Of a stretch of 34,297 nt of DNA, positions 8,036 through 16,163 are shown in pieces. Source of the stretch: Desulfuromonadales bacterium. Lineage in GTDB: Bacteria; Desulfobacterota; Desulfuromonadia; Desulfuromonadales; BM103. The notes beneath the pieces were generated by a model that saw only the letters and a program-made list of their open reading frames with translations, was not told the DNA's origin and made no database searches. The first letter of the stretch is position 1. Each line of letters begins with the position of its first letter. Made by a program: the position numbers and the translations under genes. The stretch spans positions 1 to 34,297 of the forward strand of contig DAOVNV010000002.1 in assembly GCA_030630015.1 (NCBI GenBank). The letters are read 5' to 3'.

Positions 8036-8895
8036 AATTGTGTCGCGGTTTGATCGCCGCTTTGCTGTTTTTTCTGACCCAGGCATCCTGTTTTGCCGGA
8101 GAGTTGCTGCTTGCCCCCCAGGAAGTCATCAATGGCGGTGTTGCGGTTCTGCATTGGGTTGGGGCGTCGCCAGACTTTGCCGTGGTTCGTTTCGCCGATA
8201 AGGTGATTTACCTGTATCCGGACCGGGATGGTGCTGTCGCACTCCTGCCGGTGCCGCTTGATATGCCGCCCGGGAACTATCCTCTGCTGGCTGCCGTGGC
8301 CGACAAGCAGGGAGAAACAACGGCTGTCGAACTCGAGTTGCAGGTCCGGTATATGGAACGACCGCAGGAAAGCCTCACCTTGCCGGTGGAGATGGTTTCG
8401 CCCCGCGATCCCGAGGTCCTCTCCCGCATTGAGCGGGAAAGTCGTTTACTCAACCAGCTGTTTTCCGGTCAAAGTGAACGTCTTTGGGACACCTTCGTGA
8501 GACCTGTCGATGAGCCGATCAGCAGTGTTTTTGGCAAGCGACGGCTGCTGAATGGTCAGCCCCGGGCCCCGCATGGTGGCACCGATTTCCGCAGCCCTGC
8601 TGGAACCCACGTACGCGCCATGAGTTCGGGCCGTGTGGTGCTGTGCCGTGACCTCTTCTATGCGGGGAAAACGGTCGTTCTGGATCATGGCGAGGGACTT
8701 TTCTCTCTTTACGCCCATCTTTCCTCCTATACCGTTCGCGAGAGTCAATCTCTGTCGGTTGGTGATGTCGTCGGAAAGGTAGGCAGCACCGGGCGGTCGA
8801 CCGGGCCTCATCTGCATCTCACCGTGCGCCTGCTCGGCGAGCGGATCGACCCGATTGATTTCCTGGAAACATTATCCTGGAAGCAAGACTCTTGA
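8032..8895 (+). CDS. M23 family metallopeptidase, exported
   Basis: The GTG at 8032 is chosen because GGAGG lies 7 bp upstream, it overlaps the xseA stop (GTGA), and it opens on a signal peptide (LCRGLIAALLFFLTQASCFA). The 287-residue product has an N-terminal beta-rich domain (about 20-115) and a C-terminal M23 domain. Zinc and catalytic motifs are intact: HGGTDFR, LYAHLSSY and GPHLHLTV. It should therefore cut peptidoglycan cross-links in the periplasm, unlike the degenerate relative encoded at 1395. Insertion of an M23 gene between xseA and xseB is familiar in Geobacter-type genomes. Substrate bond and regulation cannot be read from the sequence. Confidence 0.93.
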   Translation: MKLCRGLIAALLFFLTQASCFAGELLLAPQEVINGGVAVLHWVGASPDFAVVRFADKVIYLYPDRDGAVALLPVPLDMPPGNYPLLAAVADKQGETTAVELELQVRYMERPQESLTLPVEMVSPRDPEVLSRIERESRLLNQLFSGQSERLWDTFVRPVDEPISSVFGKRRLLNGQPRAPHGGTDFRSPAGTHVRAMSSGRVVLCRDLFYAGKTVVLDHGEGLFSLYAHLSSYTVRESQSLSVGDVVGKVGSTGRSTGPHLHLTVRLLGERIDPIDFLETLSWKQDS

Positions 8896-8963
8896 CACTA
8901 TTGTGCGAGCGTGGTGAGATAACAAGTTATAGTGTGGTATTGAAGCGTGTGAAAGGATGCTGA

Positions 8964-9206
8964 ATGAGCGAACAACCGACTTTCGAACAAGCTCTCAAAC
9001 AGTTGGAAGATGCCGTTGCACGGCTGGAACAGGGTTCGCTGCCGCTTGATGAGGCCCTGACCAGTTTCGAAGCTGGTGTGCAGAGTGCAAATCAGTGCCG
9101 TAAAATGCTTCAGCAGGTTGAGACACAGGTCGAAGTTCTGGTCAAACAGACTGAGGGAGGCTTTGCAACAGAAGCTTTTCCTGAAGATGACAGTTCGGAA
9201 GATTAA
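8964..9206 (+). CDS. xseB: Exodeoxyribonuclease VII small subunit
   Basis: An 80-residue helical protein with the XseB pattern: TFEQALKQLEDAVARLEQGSLPLDEALTSFE followed by a second helix (CRKMLQQVETQVEVLVK) and an acidic tail. Several XseB chains coat the coiled coil of XseA to form active exonuclease VII. The gene lies 68 bp after the M23 peptidase gene and 6 bp before ispA. The length is typical. Confidence 0.96.
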   Translation: MSEQPTFEQALKQLEDAVARLEQGSLPLDEALTSFEAGVQSANQCRKMLQQVETQVEVLVKQTEGGFATEAFPEDDSSED

Positions 9207-9212
9207 GTACCC

Positions 9213-10103
9213 ATGGATTTGAACGTATATCTTCAGGAACGGATCGAACAGATCGATGCCGCCCTGGATCGGTGGCTGCCGTCGGCAGCTATTCTCCCGG
9301 GCCGTCTCCATCAGGCAATGCGCTATTCCGTGTTTGCCGGCGGCAAGCGCTTGCGGCCGATTTTGACGATTGCGGCCAGCGAGGCCGTGGGCGGCCACAT
9401 CGGGCAGGTCCTGCACGCGGCCTGTGCCATGGAAATGATCCACACCTATTCCCTGGTGCATGATGATTTGCCGGCCATGGATGATGATAACTTCCGCAGG
9501 GGCCGGCCGACCAATCATCGCGAGTTTGACGAGGCAACCGCGATTCTGGCTGGAGACGCCCTGCTGACTGAAGCATTCAGACTGCTGATGGATTCGGAAG
9601 CCAATCAGGGCATTGATCCCTTGAGAACCATCAGGGTGGCAGAGACCATCGCACGCTGTGCCGGTTCCCGGGGGATGGTCGGAGGCCAGGTTGTCGACAT
9701 GGAGTCGGAGGGTCGGGAGGTTGACTTCCCGATCTTGGAGTATATCCACACTCACAAGACCGGCGCCCTGATTCTCGCCTCCGTTCAGGTGGGTGGCTGG
9801 CTCTCTGGTGCAAGTGATGATCAAATGAACGCTTTGACCCGTTATGCCGAGTCTGCCGGCTTGGCTTTCCAGATTGCGGATGATATTCTTGACGTGGTGG
9901 GCGACCAGTCGGAGCTTGGCAAGGATGTCGGCAGTGACCAGGCACGCGGCAAGGTAACTTATCCGGCCCTGCTCGGCCTGAAAGAATCGAGAAAGAGGGC
10001 TGACGAACTGCATGCAAGGGCGATCGCTTCTCTCGAACTTTTTGGGGAAGCCGCCGATCCGTTGCGTGAACTGGCTCGACACATGATTGATCGAAACTCT
10101 TGA
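9213..10103 (+). CDS. ispA: Farnesyl (geranyl) diphosphate synthase
   Basis: The 296-residue short-chain prenyl synthase has both Asp-rich motifs: the first (D84-D85-LPAM-D90) carries the two-residue insertion of the bacterial FPP type, and the second is DDILD from residue 223. The residues four and five places before the first motif are Ser and Tyr, a bulky pair that limits chain length to C15. It condenses IPP with DMAPP and GPP to farnesyl diphosphate for quinone tails and undecaprenyl phosphate. The xseB-ispA-dxs order is the classic arrangement and links it to precursor supply. The ATG has no strong ribosome-binding site and may be translated by coupling to xseB. Confidence 0.96.
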   Translation: MDLNVYLQERIEQIDAALDRWLPSAAILPGRLHQAMRYSVFAGGKRLRPILTIAASEAVGGHIGQVLHAACAMEMIHTYSLVHDDLPAMDDDNFRRGRPTNHREFDEATAILAGDALLTEAFRLLMDSEANQGIDPLRTIRVAETIARCAGSRGMVGGQVVDMESEGREVDFPILEYIHTHKTGALILASVQVGGWLSGASDDQMNALTRYAESAGLAFQIADDILDVVGDQSELGKDVGSDQARGKVTYPALLGLKESRKRADELHARAIASLELFGEAADPLRELARHMIDRNS

Positions 10104-10121
10104 TTGAAAAAAACAGGTTAT

Positions 10122-12014
10122 ATGAACAGCATTCTTAAGCAGAAAAATCCCATAGAGGCGCTCAAGACCCTTCCGCTGGAACAACTTCAGGATGTGGCCG
10201 ATGAGATTCGCGATGCCATTATTGAAACCGTGTCCAAGAACGGCGGACATCTGGCCAGTTCCCTCGGTGTCGTCGAACTGACTGTCGCCCTGCATCGCGT
10301 CCTGGATTCGCCCCGTGACCGGATTATCTGGGATGTCGGCCACCAGGCCTATGCCCATAAGCTGCTGACTGGCCGATACGACCGCTTCGGTACGTTGCGG
10401 CAGTTGAACGGCATCAGTGGCTTTCCCAAGCGCAAGGAGAGTCCGCATGACAGTTTCGGGGTCGGTCACTCCAGTACCTCGATCTCGGCAGCGCTGGGCA
10501 TAGCCGCCGCCAGGGATGCCTTGCACGAGAATGAAAAAATCGTTGCTGTCATCGGGGATGGTTCCCTGACTGGCGGCATCGCTTTCGAAGCACTCAACCA
10601 GGCGGGGCATCTGAAGAAGGACCTGATCGTCATTCTCAATGACAACGAGATGTCCATTTCGCCCAACGTCGGGGCGTTCTCTTCCTTTTTAAGCCGGCAG
10701 CTGACTTCCGATTTTTTCGTACGGATGAAGCGCGAGACGGAAAATTTTCTCGATCATGTGCCGAAGATCGGCAAGGATCTGCGACGGCTCGCCAAAAAGG
10801 TCGAGGAATCGGTCAAAACCTTCCTGACTCCGGGGATGCTGTTCGAGGCTTTCGATTTCGATTATATCGGCCCTATCAATGGCCATAAGCTCGAGGAACT
10901 GGTCCAGACACTTGAAAATGTCTCGCGCATGGATGGTCCGATCCTGATGCATGTTGTCACCACCAAGGGCAAGGGCTACGTTCCCGCTGAAACCAACCCG
11001 TCTGTCTTCCACGGTGTTGGCCCCTTCAACCCGGAAACCGGCGAAGTCCAGAAATCTGCGGGACCACTGAGCTACACGAGTGTCTTCGGCAAAACCCTGG
11101 TTGATATGGCGGAGAAAGACGACCGCATCGTTGCCATTACCGCCGCGATGCCTGACGGGACGGGATTGATCCCCTTTGCCGAGCGCTTTCCGGAGCGTTT
11201 TTACGATGTTGGCATCGCCGAACAGCACGCTGTCACTTTTGCCGCCGGTCTGGCTTCCCGCGGACTGCGCCCTGTTGTCGCGGTCTATTCCACATTCCTG
11301 CAGCGCGCTTACGATAGTGTGATCCATGATGTCTGCTTGCAGAACCTGCCGGTGACATTCGCTATTGATCGCTGTGGACTGGTCGGTGCGGATGGGCCGA
11401 CCCATCACGGCACTTTCGATCTCTCCTTTTTGCGGCCGATTCCGAACCTGGTCTGCATGGTGCCGCGCGACGAGCAGGAACTGAGGCGTGCCATGGCGAC
11501 CGGACTTTCTCATGATGGACCCTTTGCCTTCCGATACCCGCGTGGCAGCGGCCTTGGGCTCGATCTTGATCAGTCTGTAGAGCCGGTCGTTATCGGGCAG
11601 GGGGAGAAACTGCGTGATGGCAGCGACGCCGTGATCGCCGCTGTCGGCGTCGGCGTTCAGACCGCCCTGGAGGCCGCAGAGTTGCTTGCTGAAGAGGGTT
11701 TGTCGCTGTCCGTGCTGGACGCCCGTTTCGTCAAGCCGTTTGATGCGGAACTGCTCGTTGCCGAAGCCCAGCGCTGCGGCAAGGTGATTACCGTCGAGGA
11801 GAATGCCCTGATGGGCGGTTTCGGCAGTGCCGCGCTGGAAACCCTCAACGACTACGGTGTGCTGGTTCCGGTCTGCCGATTCGGTCTGCCTGACCATTTC
11901 GTCGAGCAGGGCACCCAGGCGGAATTGCGCGAGCGTCTCGGTCTCGATGCCAAAAGCCTGGCTGGCACAATCCGCGAATTTCTGGCCGGGGGGGCGGTGC
12001 AGTCTAAGGCGTGA
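10122..12014 (+). CDS. dxs: 1-deoxy-D-xylulose-5-phosphate synthase
   Basis: The ATG at 10122 (MNSILKQKNPIEALKTL) is preferred over an in-frame TTG at 10104 that abuts the ispA stop; it gives 630 residues, the normal size. Hallmarks are IWDVGHQAYAHKLLTGR, the thiamine diphosphate motif GDGSLTGGIAFEALN...NDNEMSIS, the catalytic-Glu segment DVGIAEQHAVTFAAG and DRCGLVGADGPTHHG. It joins pyruvate and glyceraldehyde 3-phosphate in the first step of the MEP isoprenoid pathway and also supplies thiamine and pyridoxal precursors. Lying 18 bp after ispA, it puts the first committed step and the C15 synthase on one transcript. An intrinsic terminator follows. Confidence 0.98.
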   Translation: MNSILKQKNPIEALKTLPLEQLQDVADEIRDAIIETVSKNGGHLASSLGVVELTVALHRVLDSPRDRIIWDVGHQAYAHKLLTGRYDRFGTLRQLNGISGFPKRKESPHDSFGVGHSSTSISAALGIAAARDALHENEKIVAVIGDGSLTGGIAFEALNQAGHLKKDLIVILNDNEMSISPNVGAFSSFLSRQLTSDFFVRMKRETENFLDHVPKIGKDLRRLAKKVEESVKTFLTPGMLFEAFDFDYIGPINGHKLEELVQTLENVSRMDGPILMHVVTTKGKGYVPAETNPSVFHGVGPFNPETGEVQKSAGPLSYTSVFGKTLVDMAEKDDRIVAITAAMPDGTGLIPFAERFPERFYDVGIAEQHAVTFAAGLASRGLRPVVAVYSTFLQRAYDSVIHDVCLQNLPVTFAIDRCGLVGADGPTHHGTFDLSFLRPIPNLVCMVPRDEQELRRAMATGLSHDGPFAFRYPRGSGLGLDLDQSVEPVVIGQGEKLRDGSDAVIAAVGVGVQTALEAAELLAEEGLSLSVLDARFVKPFDAELLVAEAQRCGKVITVEENALMGGFGSAALETLNDYGVLVPVCRFGLPDHFVEQGTQAELRERLGLDAKSLAGTIREFLAGGAVQSKA

Positions 12015-12042
12015 GGTCGGGGGAACAATAGAAAAGGAATAG

Positions 12043-12077
12043 ACGCATCATGGTATGGAGCCGTGGTGCGTTTTTTT
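12043..12077 (+). terminator. Intrinsic terminator after dxs
   Basis: ACGCATCATGG (12043-12053) pairs with CCGTGGTGCGT (12061-12071), 11 pairs including two G-U, over a 7-base loop. Seven Ts follow. It ends the xseA-dxs transcript and overlaps the last codons of the convergent receiver-GAF gene. Confidence 0.85.
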
Positions 12078-13053
12078 ATGCTGCGTGGCCATTGCCGTTG
12101 CGCCGTAGTTTGTGAATAATTCCTGATTTCTCCAGGGCCAGTGAGGCGTGATGCGCCAACTGGATCAGAAACTGCTTGTGGGCTTCCAGGAAAGGAGAGC
12201 CTGCAGGGTGGCCGAGCAGGGCAAGCATGCCGATTGTGCGGTTCCGGTGGTGGAGGGGGACGGCGATCAGTCCAGGATGAGCGAAAAGCTGGTGTTCTGC
12301 GGCTGAAATCCGCAGTTTTAATGGTGCCGTAAGTTCTGAGGGAGCCAACAGGGGTTTGCCCCGACGGGCCAGATCGAGCAACAGACCCTTAGGGAGTTGT
12401 TCCTGGTGAAGCCGGCAAAAGCTGGAGGCTGTGCCGCGGCAGATCTTGATGCCGAAATTCGTCTTGTCTGCCTTGGCTAAGGCCAGTAGCCCCTGACGGG
12501 CGCCGAGAGCTTCGATAGCCGAATCCACCAGACGATGCAGGATGTCGCCGACTTCCATTGCGCTGTTGATCCGTTCGATCGAGACGTTGAGTGCCTTGAT
12601 CATGTCCAGGGCCTGCAACAGTGCCTGGTTCTTGTGTTCCAGTTCTTCCATAAGAGCACGGTTCTGGCGACGCAGAGCGATCTGCGCATAGGCGCGGTTG
12701 ATGACGCTGAACAGGATTTCCGAAGTGTCGATCGGACGGACGATAAAATCAAAAGCGCCATGGCGCAGGGCCTGTAGCAGGTTGTAGGAGGTCGCGTTGT
12801 GCGTGACAAGGATGACTTCGGTTTCGGGATGCCGTCGCTTCACCTCCTGCAGCAGGTACATTCCACTGCGGGCGGGAAGTTCCGTTTCGGTGATGACCAG
12901 GTCTGATGCGTTCCCCTCCAGGATTTCAAGCGCCTGTTCGGTGTCGGACGCCTCGAGCAGCGAGTAGTCACGCTCGGCCAGTCGCTGCGTGATTTCTTTG
13001 CGACGGTTGGCGATGTCATCGACAACCAGTATGGATGGGGATGCGGTTTGCAT
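12076..13053 (-). CDS. Degenerate receiver domain plus GAF domain protein
   Basis: A 325-residue protein with a CheY-like receiver (about residues 6-125), a short coiled coil (130-160) and a GAF domain (about 165-315). The receiver keeps the acidic pair (Asp12, Asp13) and Thr84, but the phosphoacceptor position is Glu56 (ITETELP) and the conserved Lys is Arg106 (FIVRPID). Ordinary phosphorylation is therefore unlikely; Glu may mimic the active state. There is no DNA-binding or catalytic output domain. The GAF domain would bind a small ligand or a partner. The ATG has a GGAGG 8 bp upstream. The gene stands alone, convergent to dxs and divergent from the biotin operon. Confidence 0.85.
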   Translation of the reverse strand: MQTASPSILVVDDIANRRKEITQRLAERDYSLLEASDTEQALEILEGNASDLVITETELPARSGMYLLQEVKRRHPETEVILVTHNATSYNLLQALRHGAFDFIVRPIDTSEILFSVINRAYAQIALRRQNRALMEELEHKNQALLQALDMIKALNVSIERINSAMEVGDILHRLVDSAIEALGARQGLLALAKADKTNFGIKICRGTASSFCRLHQEQLPKGLLLDLARRGKPLLAPSELTAPLKLRISAAEHQLFAHPGLIAVPLHHRNRTIGMLALLGHPAGSPFLEAHKQFLIQLAHHASLALEKSGIIHKLRRNGNGHAA

Positions 13054-13308
13054 GAGTTCTGCCTCCAGCCCTACCTCATGAAGCTGTTTCTGCTTGTTCC
13101 AGAAGACCCTCTTTCAACATCATAAAATGAAACAACAGTGTCAATATCCTATCATAGCAAATCCCTTGCACAAGTCTCCGACTGAGCAGAGACCAGGTCT
13201 GCAAAATGGGCAGCTTTTCTACGCAACTGTCTGTAATAATATCGAAAAGGCTATTTTGAAACAAGGTAAACCTCTGTGCTGCCTGTTGTTCTACATTCGG
13301 TAGGCCGT
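13054..13308. other. Intergenic region between the receiver-GAF gene and the biotin operon
   Basis: This stretch holds the ribosome-binding site of the minus-strand receiver-GAF gene (GGAGG near 13062-13066) and presumably its promoter. Possible small frames on both strands (for example 13094-13303 plus, 13076-13315 minus) have no ribosome-binding site or recognisable product and are not called. I see no repeat or RNA gene here; the BirA operator begins at its right end. Confidence 0.5.
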
Positions 13309-13340
13309 TTGTCAACCCCTAGGCCTTGTCTGGTTGACAA
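13309..13340. promoter_or_regulatory. BirA operator (biotin operon repressor site)
   Basis: TTGTCAACC (13309-13317) and GGTTGACAA (13332-13340) form a perfect 9-bp inverted repeat separated by 14 bp, 31 bp before bioW. This matches the known BirA operator form (TTGTnAACC, about 14-16 bp spacer, GGTTnACAA). BirA, the biotin-protein ligase/repressor, would bind as biotinyl-AMP complex and shut the operon when biotin is plentiful. The birA gene is not in this window. Confidence 0.93.
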
Positions 13341-13362
13341 TGCACCGGTGAGCTGGTAGTTT
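13334..13362 (+). promoter_or_regulatory. Predicted biotin operon promoter
   Basis: A perfect -35 (TTGACA, 13334-13339) lies inside the right half of the BirA operator; after a 17-bp spacer comes a weak -10 (TAGTTT, 13357-13362). BirA binding would directly block RNA polymerase. The predicted start of transcription (about 13369) is only a base or two before the bioW ATG, implying a leaderless message. Confidence 0.65.
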
Positions 13363-13370
13363 CATGCACC

Positions 13371-14171
13371 ATGAAAGCAGATTGGTACAGCCTCCGAATG
13401 CGCGCAACATGCTGCGGCAGACACCTGTCTGGTGCTGAACGCATCAGTCGGGTAGAGGATATCCCGGCATTGACTGCCGCACTTACTGAACGAGCCATGT
13501 CGCACAGTGCGAGGATTCCTGATGAGGTGCATTGTACGGTTGAACGGTTGGATGCGTCAGAAATACTCCATGCAGAACTTCCCGATATTACGACCTGGGA
13601 TGTTCCGGCCTGGCAGGCAGGCCGGGAGTTGGCAGGCAGGCTGCTTAAAAATGCCGGTGTGGCTGCACATGTTGTCAGCCGCAGCCTGGCCTGTCTGGCC
13701 GAAGGACCTGCCCCGGATGGCGGAGTGATGCGCGGTGCAATGGTTGTTGATCGGTTGAGTGGCGAGCGCCTCGAGCCGGACAACCGGCGAGGAGTGCGGG
13801 TCAGTCGCATGGACGTGGCGCCGGACGAGCGTGTTGCGCTCCGAAATTTGCTGGATAAGGTTGGACTGGGACACCATCGAGTGCTCGAAGCCTTGGTGCT
13901 GGCGGGCAAGGTCCTCAAGGCTCCGGGTATTGTCGCTGAATTGTGCTGGTCGGATGCACCTGATTACGTGACTGGTTATGTCGCAAGCCCGATCGAAGGT
14001 TACCAGCGCATCACCCGCCTGAAAGAAACCGGCGACCCGATGGGTGGACGAATCTTCTTCATCGACCGTCGAAACTGGGACCGGGACGAATTTATTGCAT
14101 TTCTTGAGCAACGGGGCGTGCTGTTCCATGGCAAGCCCGGCATCAATCCAACGCGAACCTGGAGAGTCTGA
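13371..14171 (+). CDS. bioW: 6-carboxyhexanoate--CoA ligase (pimeloyl-CoA synthetase) BioW
   Basis: A 266-residue protein with the BioW pattern: an N-terminal YSLRMRA...GRHLSGAERI, a central VTRSLA-like segment (VVSRSLACLAEG), RGVRVSRMDV, the C-terminal YVTGYVASPIEGYQRI and GGRIFFID. BioW activates free pimelate with ATP and CoA to pimeloyl-CoA, the substrate of BioF, and proofreads the adenylate. It is first in the operon behind the BirA site. The ATG has no ribosome-binding site, consistent with a leaderless transcript. It is unusual that the same operon also carries BioH and BioC, which make pimeloyl-ACP by a different route. The stop lies 1 bp before the bioF start. Confidence 0.93.
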   Translation: MKADWYSLRMRATCCGRHLSGAERISRVEDIPALTAALTERAMSHSARIPDEVHCTVERLDASEILHAELPDITTWDVPAWQAGRELAGRLLKNAGVAAHVVSRSLACLAEGPAPDGGVMRGAMVVDRLSGERLEPDNRRGVRVSRMDVAPDERVALRNLLDKVGLGHHRVLEALVLAGKVLKAPGIVAELCWSDAPDYVTGYVASPIEGYQRITRLKETGDPMGGRIFFIDRRNWDRDEFIAFLEQRGVLFHGKPGINPTRTWRV

Positions 14172-14172
14172 A

Positions 14173-15348
14173 GTGGAACAATGGAAAAAAGAGCTTGCCG
14201 GGCTGGATGCAACCGGCATGCGGCGCAGTTTGAAGGTGGTCGAGGATGGCCAGGGCCCGCACGTCCAGATTGACGGACGGGATCTCCTTCTGCTCTGTTC
14301 GAACAATTATCTGGGGATTGCTGGTCATCCGGCCCTGGTTGAGGCCGCTGTCGCAGCAACCCGTAATTTCGGGGCGGGCTCGGGAGCCAGCCGTCTGATT
14401 TCTGGAACCCTCCGGTCACATGCAGATCTGGAGGAGCGCCTGGCCTGTTTCAAGGGAACAGAAGCGGCATTGCTGTTCAACAGTGGCTATGCAGCCAACA
14501 CCGGTATCCTCCAGGGCCTGCTCGGTCCTGACGACCTGGTTTTCTCCGATGCACTGAACCATGCCTCGATTATCGACGGTTGCCGGCTCTCTCAGGCCAG
14601 GACTGTCGTTTATCCACATGCGGACCTGGCGGCTCTCGAAGAATTAATGGTAATGGAACGTCCACAACGCAAAGGGCGCTGGCTGATCGTCACTGACGGC
14701 GTGTTCAGTATGGACGGCGATCTGGCGCCGTTGGATGCATTATGCGATCTCAAGGAAGCCAATGACGCACTGCTGATGGTTGATGATGCCCATGGCACTG
14801 GTGTGCTCGGTATTCACGGCAGAGGGTCGGGGGAACTGCTCGGGTGTCTGGATAGAATCGACCTGCACATGGGGACTCTTGGCAAGGGGCTCGGTTGTGC
14901 AGGCGCTTACCTGGCCTCTTCCCGGGCGGCCATCGACACTTTGATTAACCGTAGCCGTCCCTTTATCTTTTCGACGAGTTTGCCCCCCGCCGTGCCGGCT
15001 TCGGCTATGGCGGCGCTGGACCTGGTTGAAAGCGAGGAGGGTGCCGTGCTGCGTCGAGACCTGGAGCGAAATCGGCAATTGTTTACTGAGAGACTCACAG
15101 TCGGTGGACTTGATTTGCTGGGCAGTTGTACGCAGATCGTGCCGGTATTGACACGTGAACCCCAGGCAACCATGGCGATGAGCCAGAAGCTGTTCGAACA
15201 GGGGGTCTTTGTGCAGGGCATCCGTCCGCCAACGGTCCCCGAAGGAGCCTGCCGCCTGCGGGCGACCGTCATGGCGACTCACACACCCGAAGAATTGCTT
15301 CAGGCCGCCAACCTGATCCGGGACGTCGTCCGCGAGTCAGCGGTATGA
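14173..15348 (+). CDS. bioF: 8-amino-7-oxononanoate synthase BioF
   Basis: The GTG at 14173 is preferred: GGAGA lies 7 bp upstream, it is 1 bp after the bioW stop, and it yields 391 residues, the normal length. In-frame ATGs further upstream (14044, 14128) lie within bioW and have no such site. Motifs are LCSNNYLGIAGHP, GAGSGASRLISGT, VDDAHGTGVLG and MGTLGKGLGCAGAY, whose Lys238 should bind PLP. The enzyme condenses alanine with pimeloyl-CoA or pimeloyl-ACP. It is the meeting point of the BioW and BioC/BioH branches. Its stop overlaps the next ATG by 4 bp. The later enzymes BioA, BioD and BioB are not in the window. Confidence 0.96.
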   Translation: MEQWKKELAGLDATGMRRSLKVVEDGQGPHVQIDGRDLLLLCSNNYLGIAGHPALVEAAVAATRNFGAGSGASRLISGTLRSHADLEERLACFKGTEAALLFNSGYAANTGILQGLLGPDDLVFSDALNHASIIDGCRLSQARTVVYPHADLAALEELMVMERPQRKGRWLIVTDGVFSMDGDLAPLDALCDLKEANDALLMVDDAHGTGVLGIHGRGSGELLGCLDRIDLHMGTLGKGLGCAGAYLASSRAAIDTLINRSRPFIFSTSLPPAVPASAMAALDLVESEEGAVLRRDLERNRQLFTERLTVGGLDLLGSCTQIVPVLTREPQATMAMSQKLFEQGVFVQGIRPPTVPEGACRLRATVMATHTPEELLQAANLIRDVVRESAV

Positions 15349-16163
15349 AATCCGCATACTTCAAGCTGGCCGACGGCAGGCAACTCGCCTGGCGGGAGAC
15401 CGGAGAAGGCCCTGCTGTGGTCCTGATCCATGGCTGGACTATGTCCGGTGCGGTGTTTACCGAGATCGCCGAGCATTTGAGTCGTGATCACCGGGTGTTA
15501 ATGCCGGACTTGCCGGGCCATGGGGCATCATCGCCGTCGGACAACTATTCACTTAAACAAATGGGGTCTGATCTCGCCGCCTGGCTGGGTGACATAGCGC
15601 CTTCGCCCCGCTTGGCTTGCGGCTGGTCGCTAGGGGGTATGGTCGCCATGGAGATGGTTGCTGGCAGCGGGGTTCAGTTGGATGGTTTGGTTCTCATGGC
15701 AACCACTCCGCGTTTTACTCAGGCGGATGACTGGGATTTCGGCCTGCCTGCAACTGAAGTGAAACTGCTGGGCCGAAATCTGCAACGAAACTTTCAACAG
15801 ACACTTGGCCATTTTTTTAAGCGGATGTTTGTCGGTGAAACCATGGCAACCGAACGGCTGAGGACCATACGAGGGTTTGCCATATACCAGGAAAAAGTTC
15901 CGGATCAAGCTGCGGCGCGAGAGACGCTGCAGATTTTTTCCAATCAGGACCAGCGCCACCTTCTGGGCAGGATCTCATGCCCCGTGATGGTTCTGCATGG
16001 GACCGGGGATCAGATTGCTCCCGTTGGTGCCGGCCGTTTTCTGGCGGCCTCGATTCCAGGAGCCCGTTTAAAGGAGTATCCGGAAACGGGGCATGCGCCG
16101 TTTCTGAGTCGACCCGATGCAGTCGCAGATGACATAAGGGAGTTTGTAAGATGGGACCGGTAA
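15345..16163 (+). CDS. bioH: BioH-like pimeloyl-ACP methyl ester esterase (alpha/beta hydrolase)
   Basis: A 272-residue alpha/beta hydrolase with VVLIHGWTMSG (oxyanion region), DLPGHGASS, nucleophile elbow GWSLGG (Ser95), Asp222 in GTGDQIAP and His250 in TGHAPF. All three catalytic residues are therefore present. In the BioC/BioH route, this enzyme removes the methyl group from pimeloyl-ACP methyl ester to release the chain for BioF. The family is broad, so the name rests mainly on position: it is coupled to bioF by an ATGA overlap and overlaps bioC by 13 bp. A different esterase type serving the same step remains possible. Confidence 0.88.
   Translation: MKSAYFKLADGRQLAWRETGEGPAVVLIHGWTMSGAVFTEIAEHLSRDHRVLMPDLPGHGASSPSDNYSLKQMGSDLAAWLGDIAPSPRLACGWSLGGMVAMEMVAGSGVQLDGLVLMATTPRFTQADDWDFGLPATEVKLLGRNLQRNFQQTLGHFFKRMFVGETMATERLRTIRGFAIYQEKVPDQAAARETLQIFSNQDQRHLLGRISCPVMVLHGTGDQIAPVGAGRFLAASIPGARLKEYPETGHAPFLSRPDAVADDIREFVRWDR

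Noticed and set aside
8898..10610. 570-codon minus-strand frame opposite xseB, ispA and dxs
   Set aside because: It is antisense to three well-identified genes and has no family features; such long shadows arise from codon bias.
10689..11897. 402-codon minus-strand frame opposite dxs
   Set aside because: Shadow of dxs codon usage, no start signal or recognisable motif.
13076..13315. 79-codon minus-strand frame upstream of the receiver-GAF gene, and a plus-strand frame at 13094-13303
   Set aside because: Neither has a ribosome-binding site or recognisable protein features, and both lie in the expected promoter region.
14044..14172. Longer BioF start inside bioW
   Set aside because: It would add 43 non-homologous residues; GTG 14173 has a proper ribosome-binding site and gives the family length.
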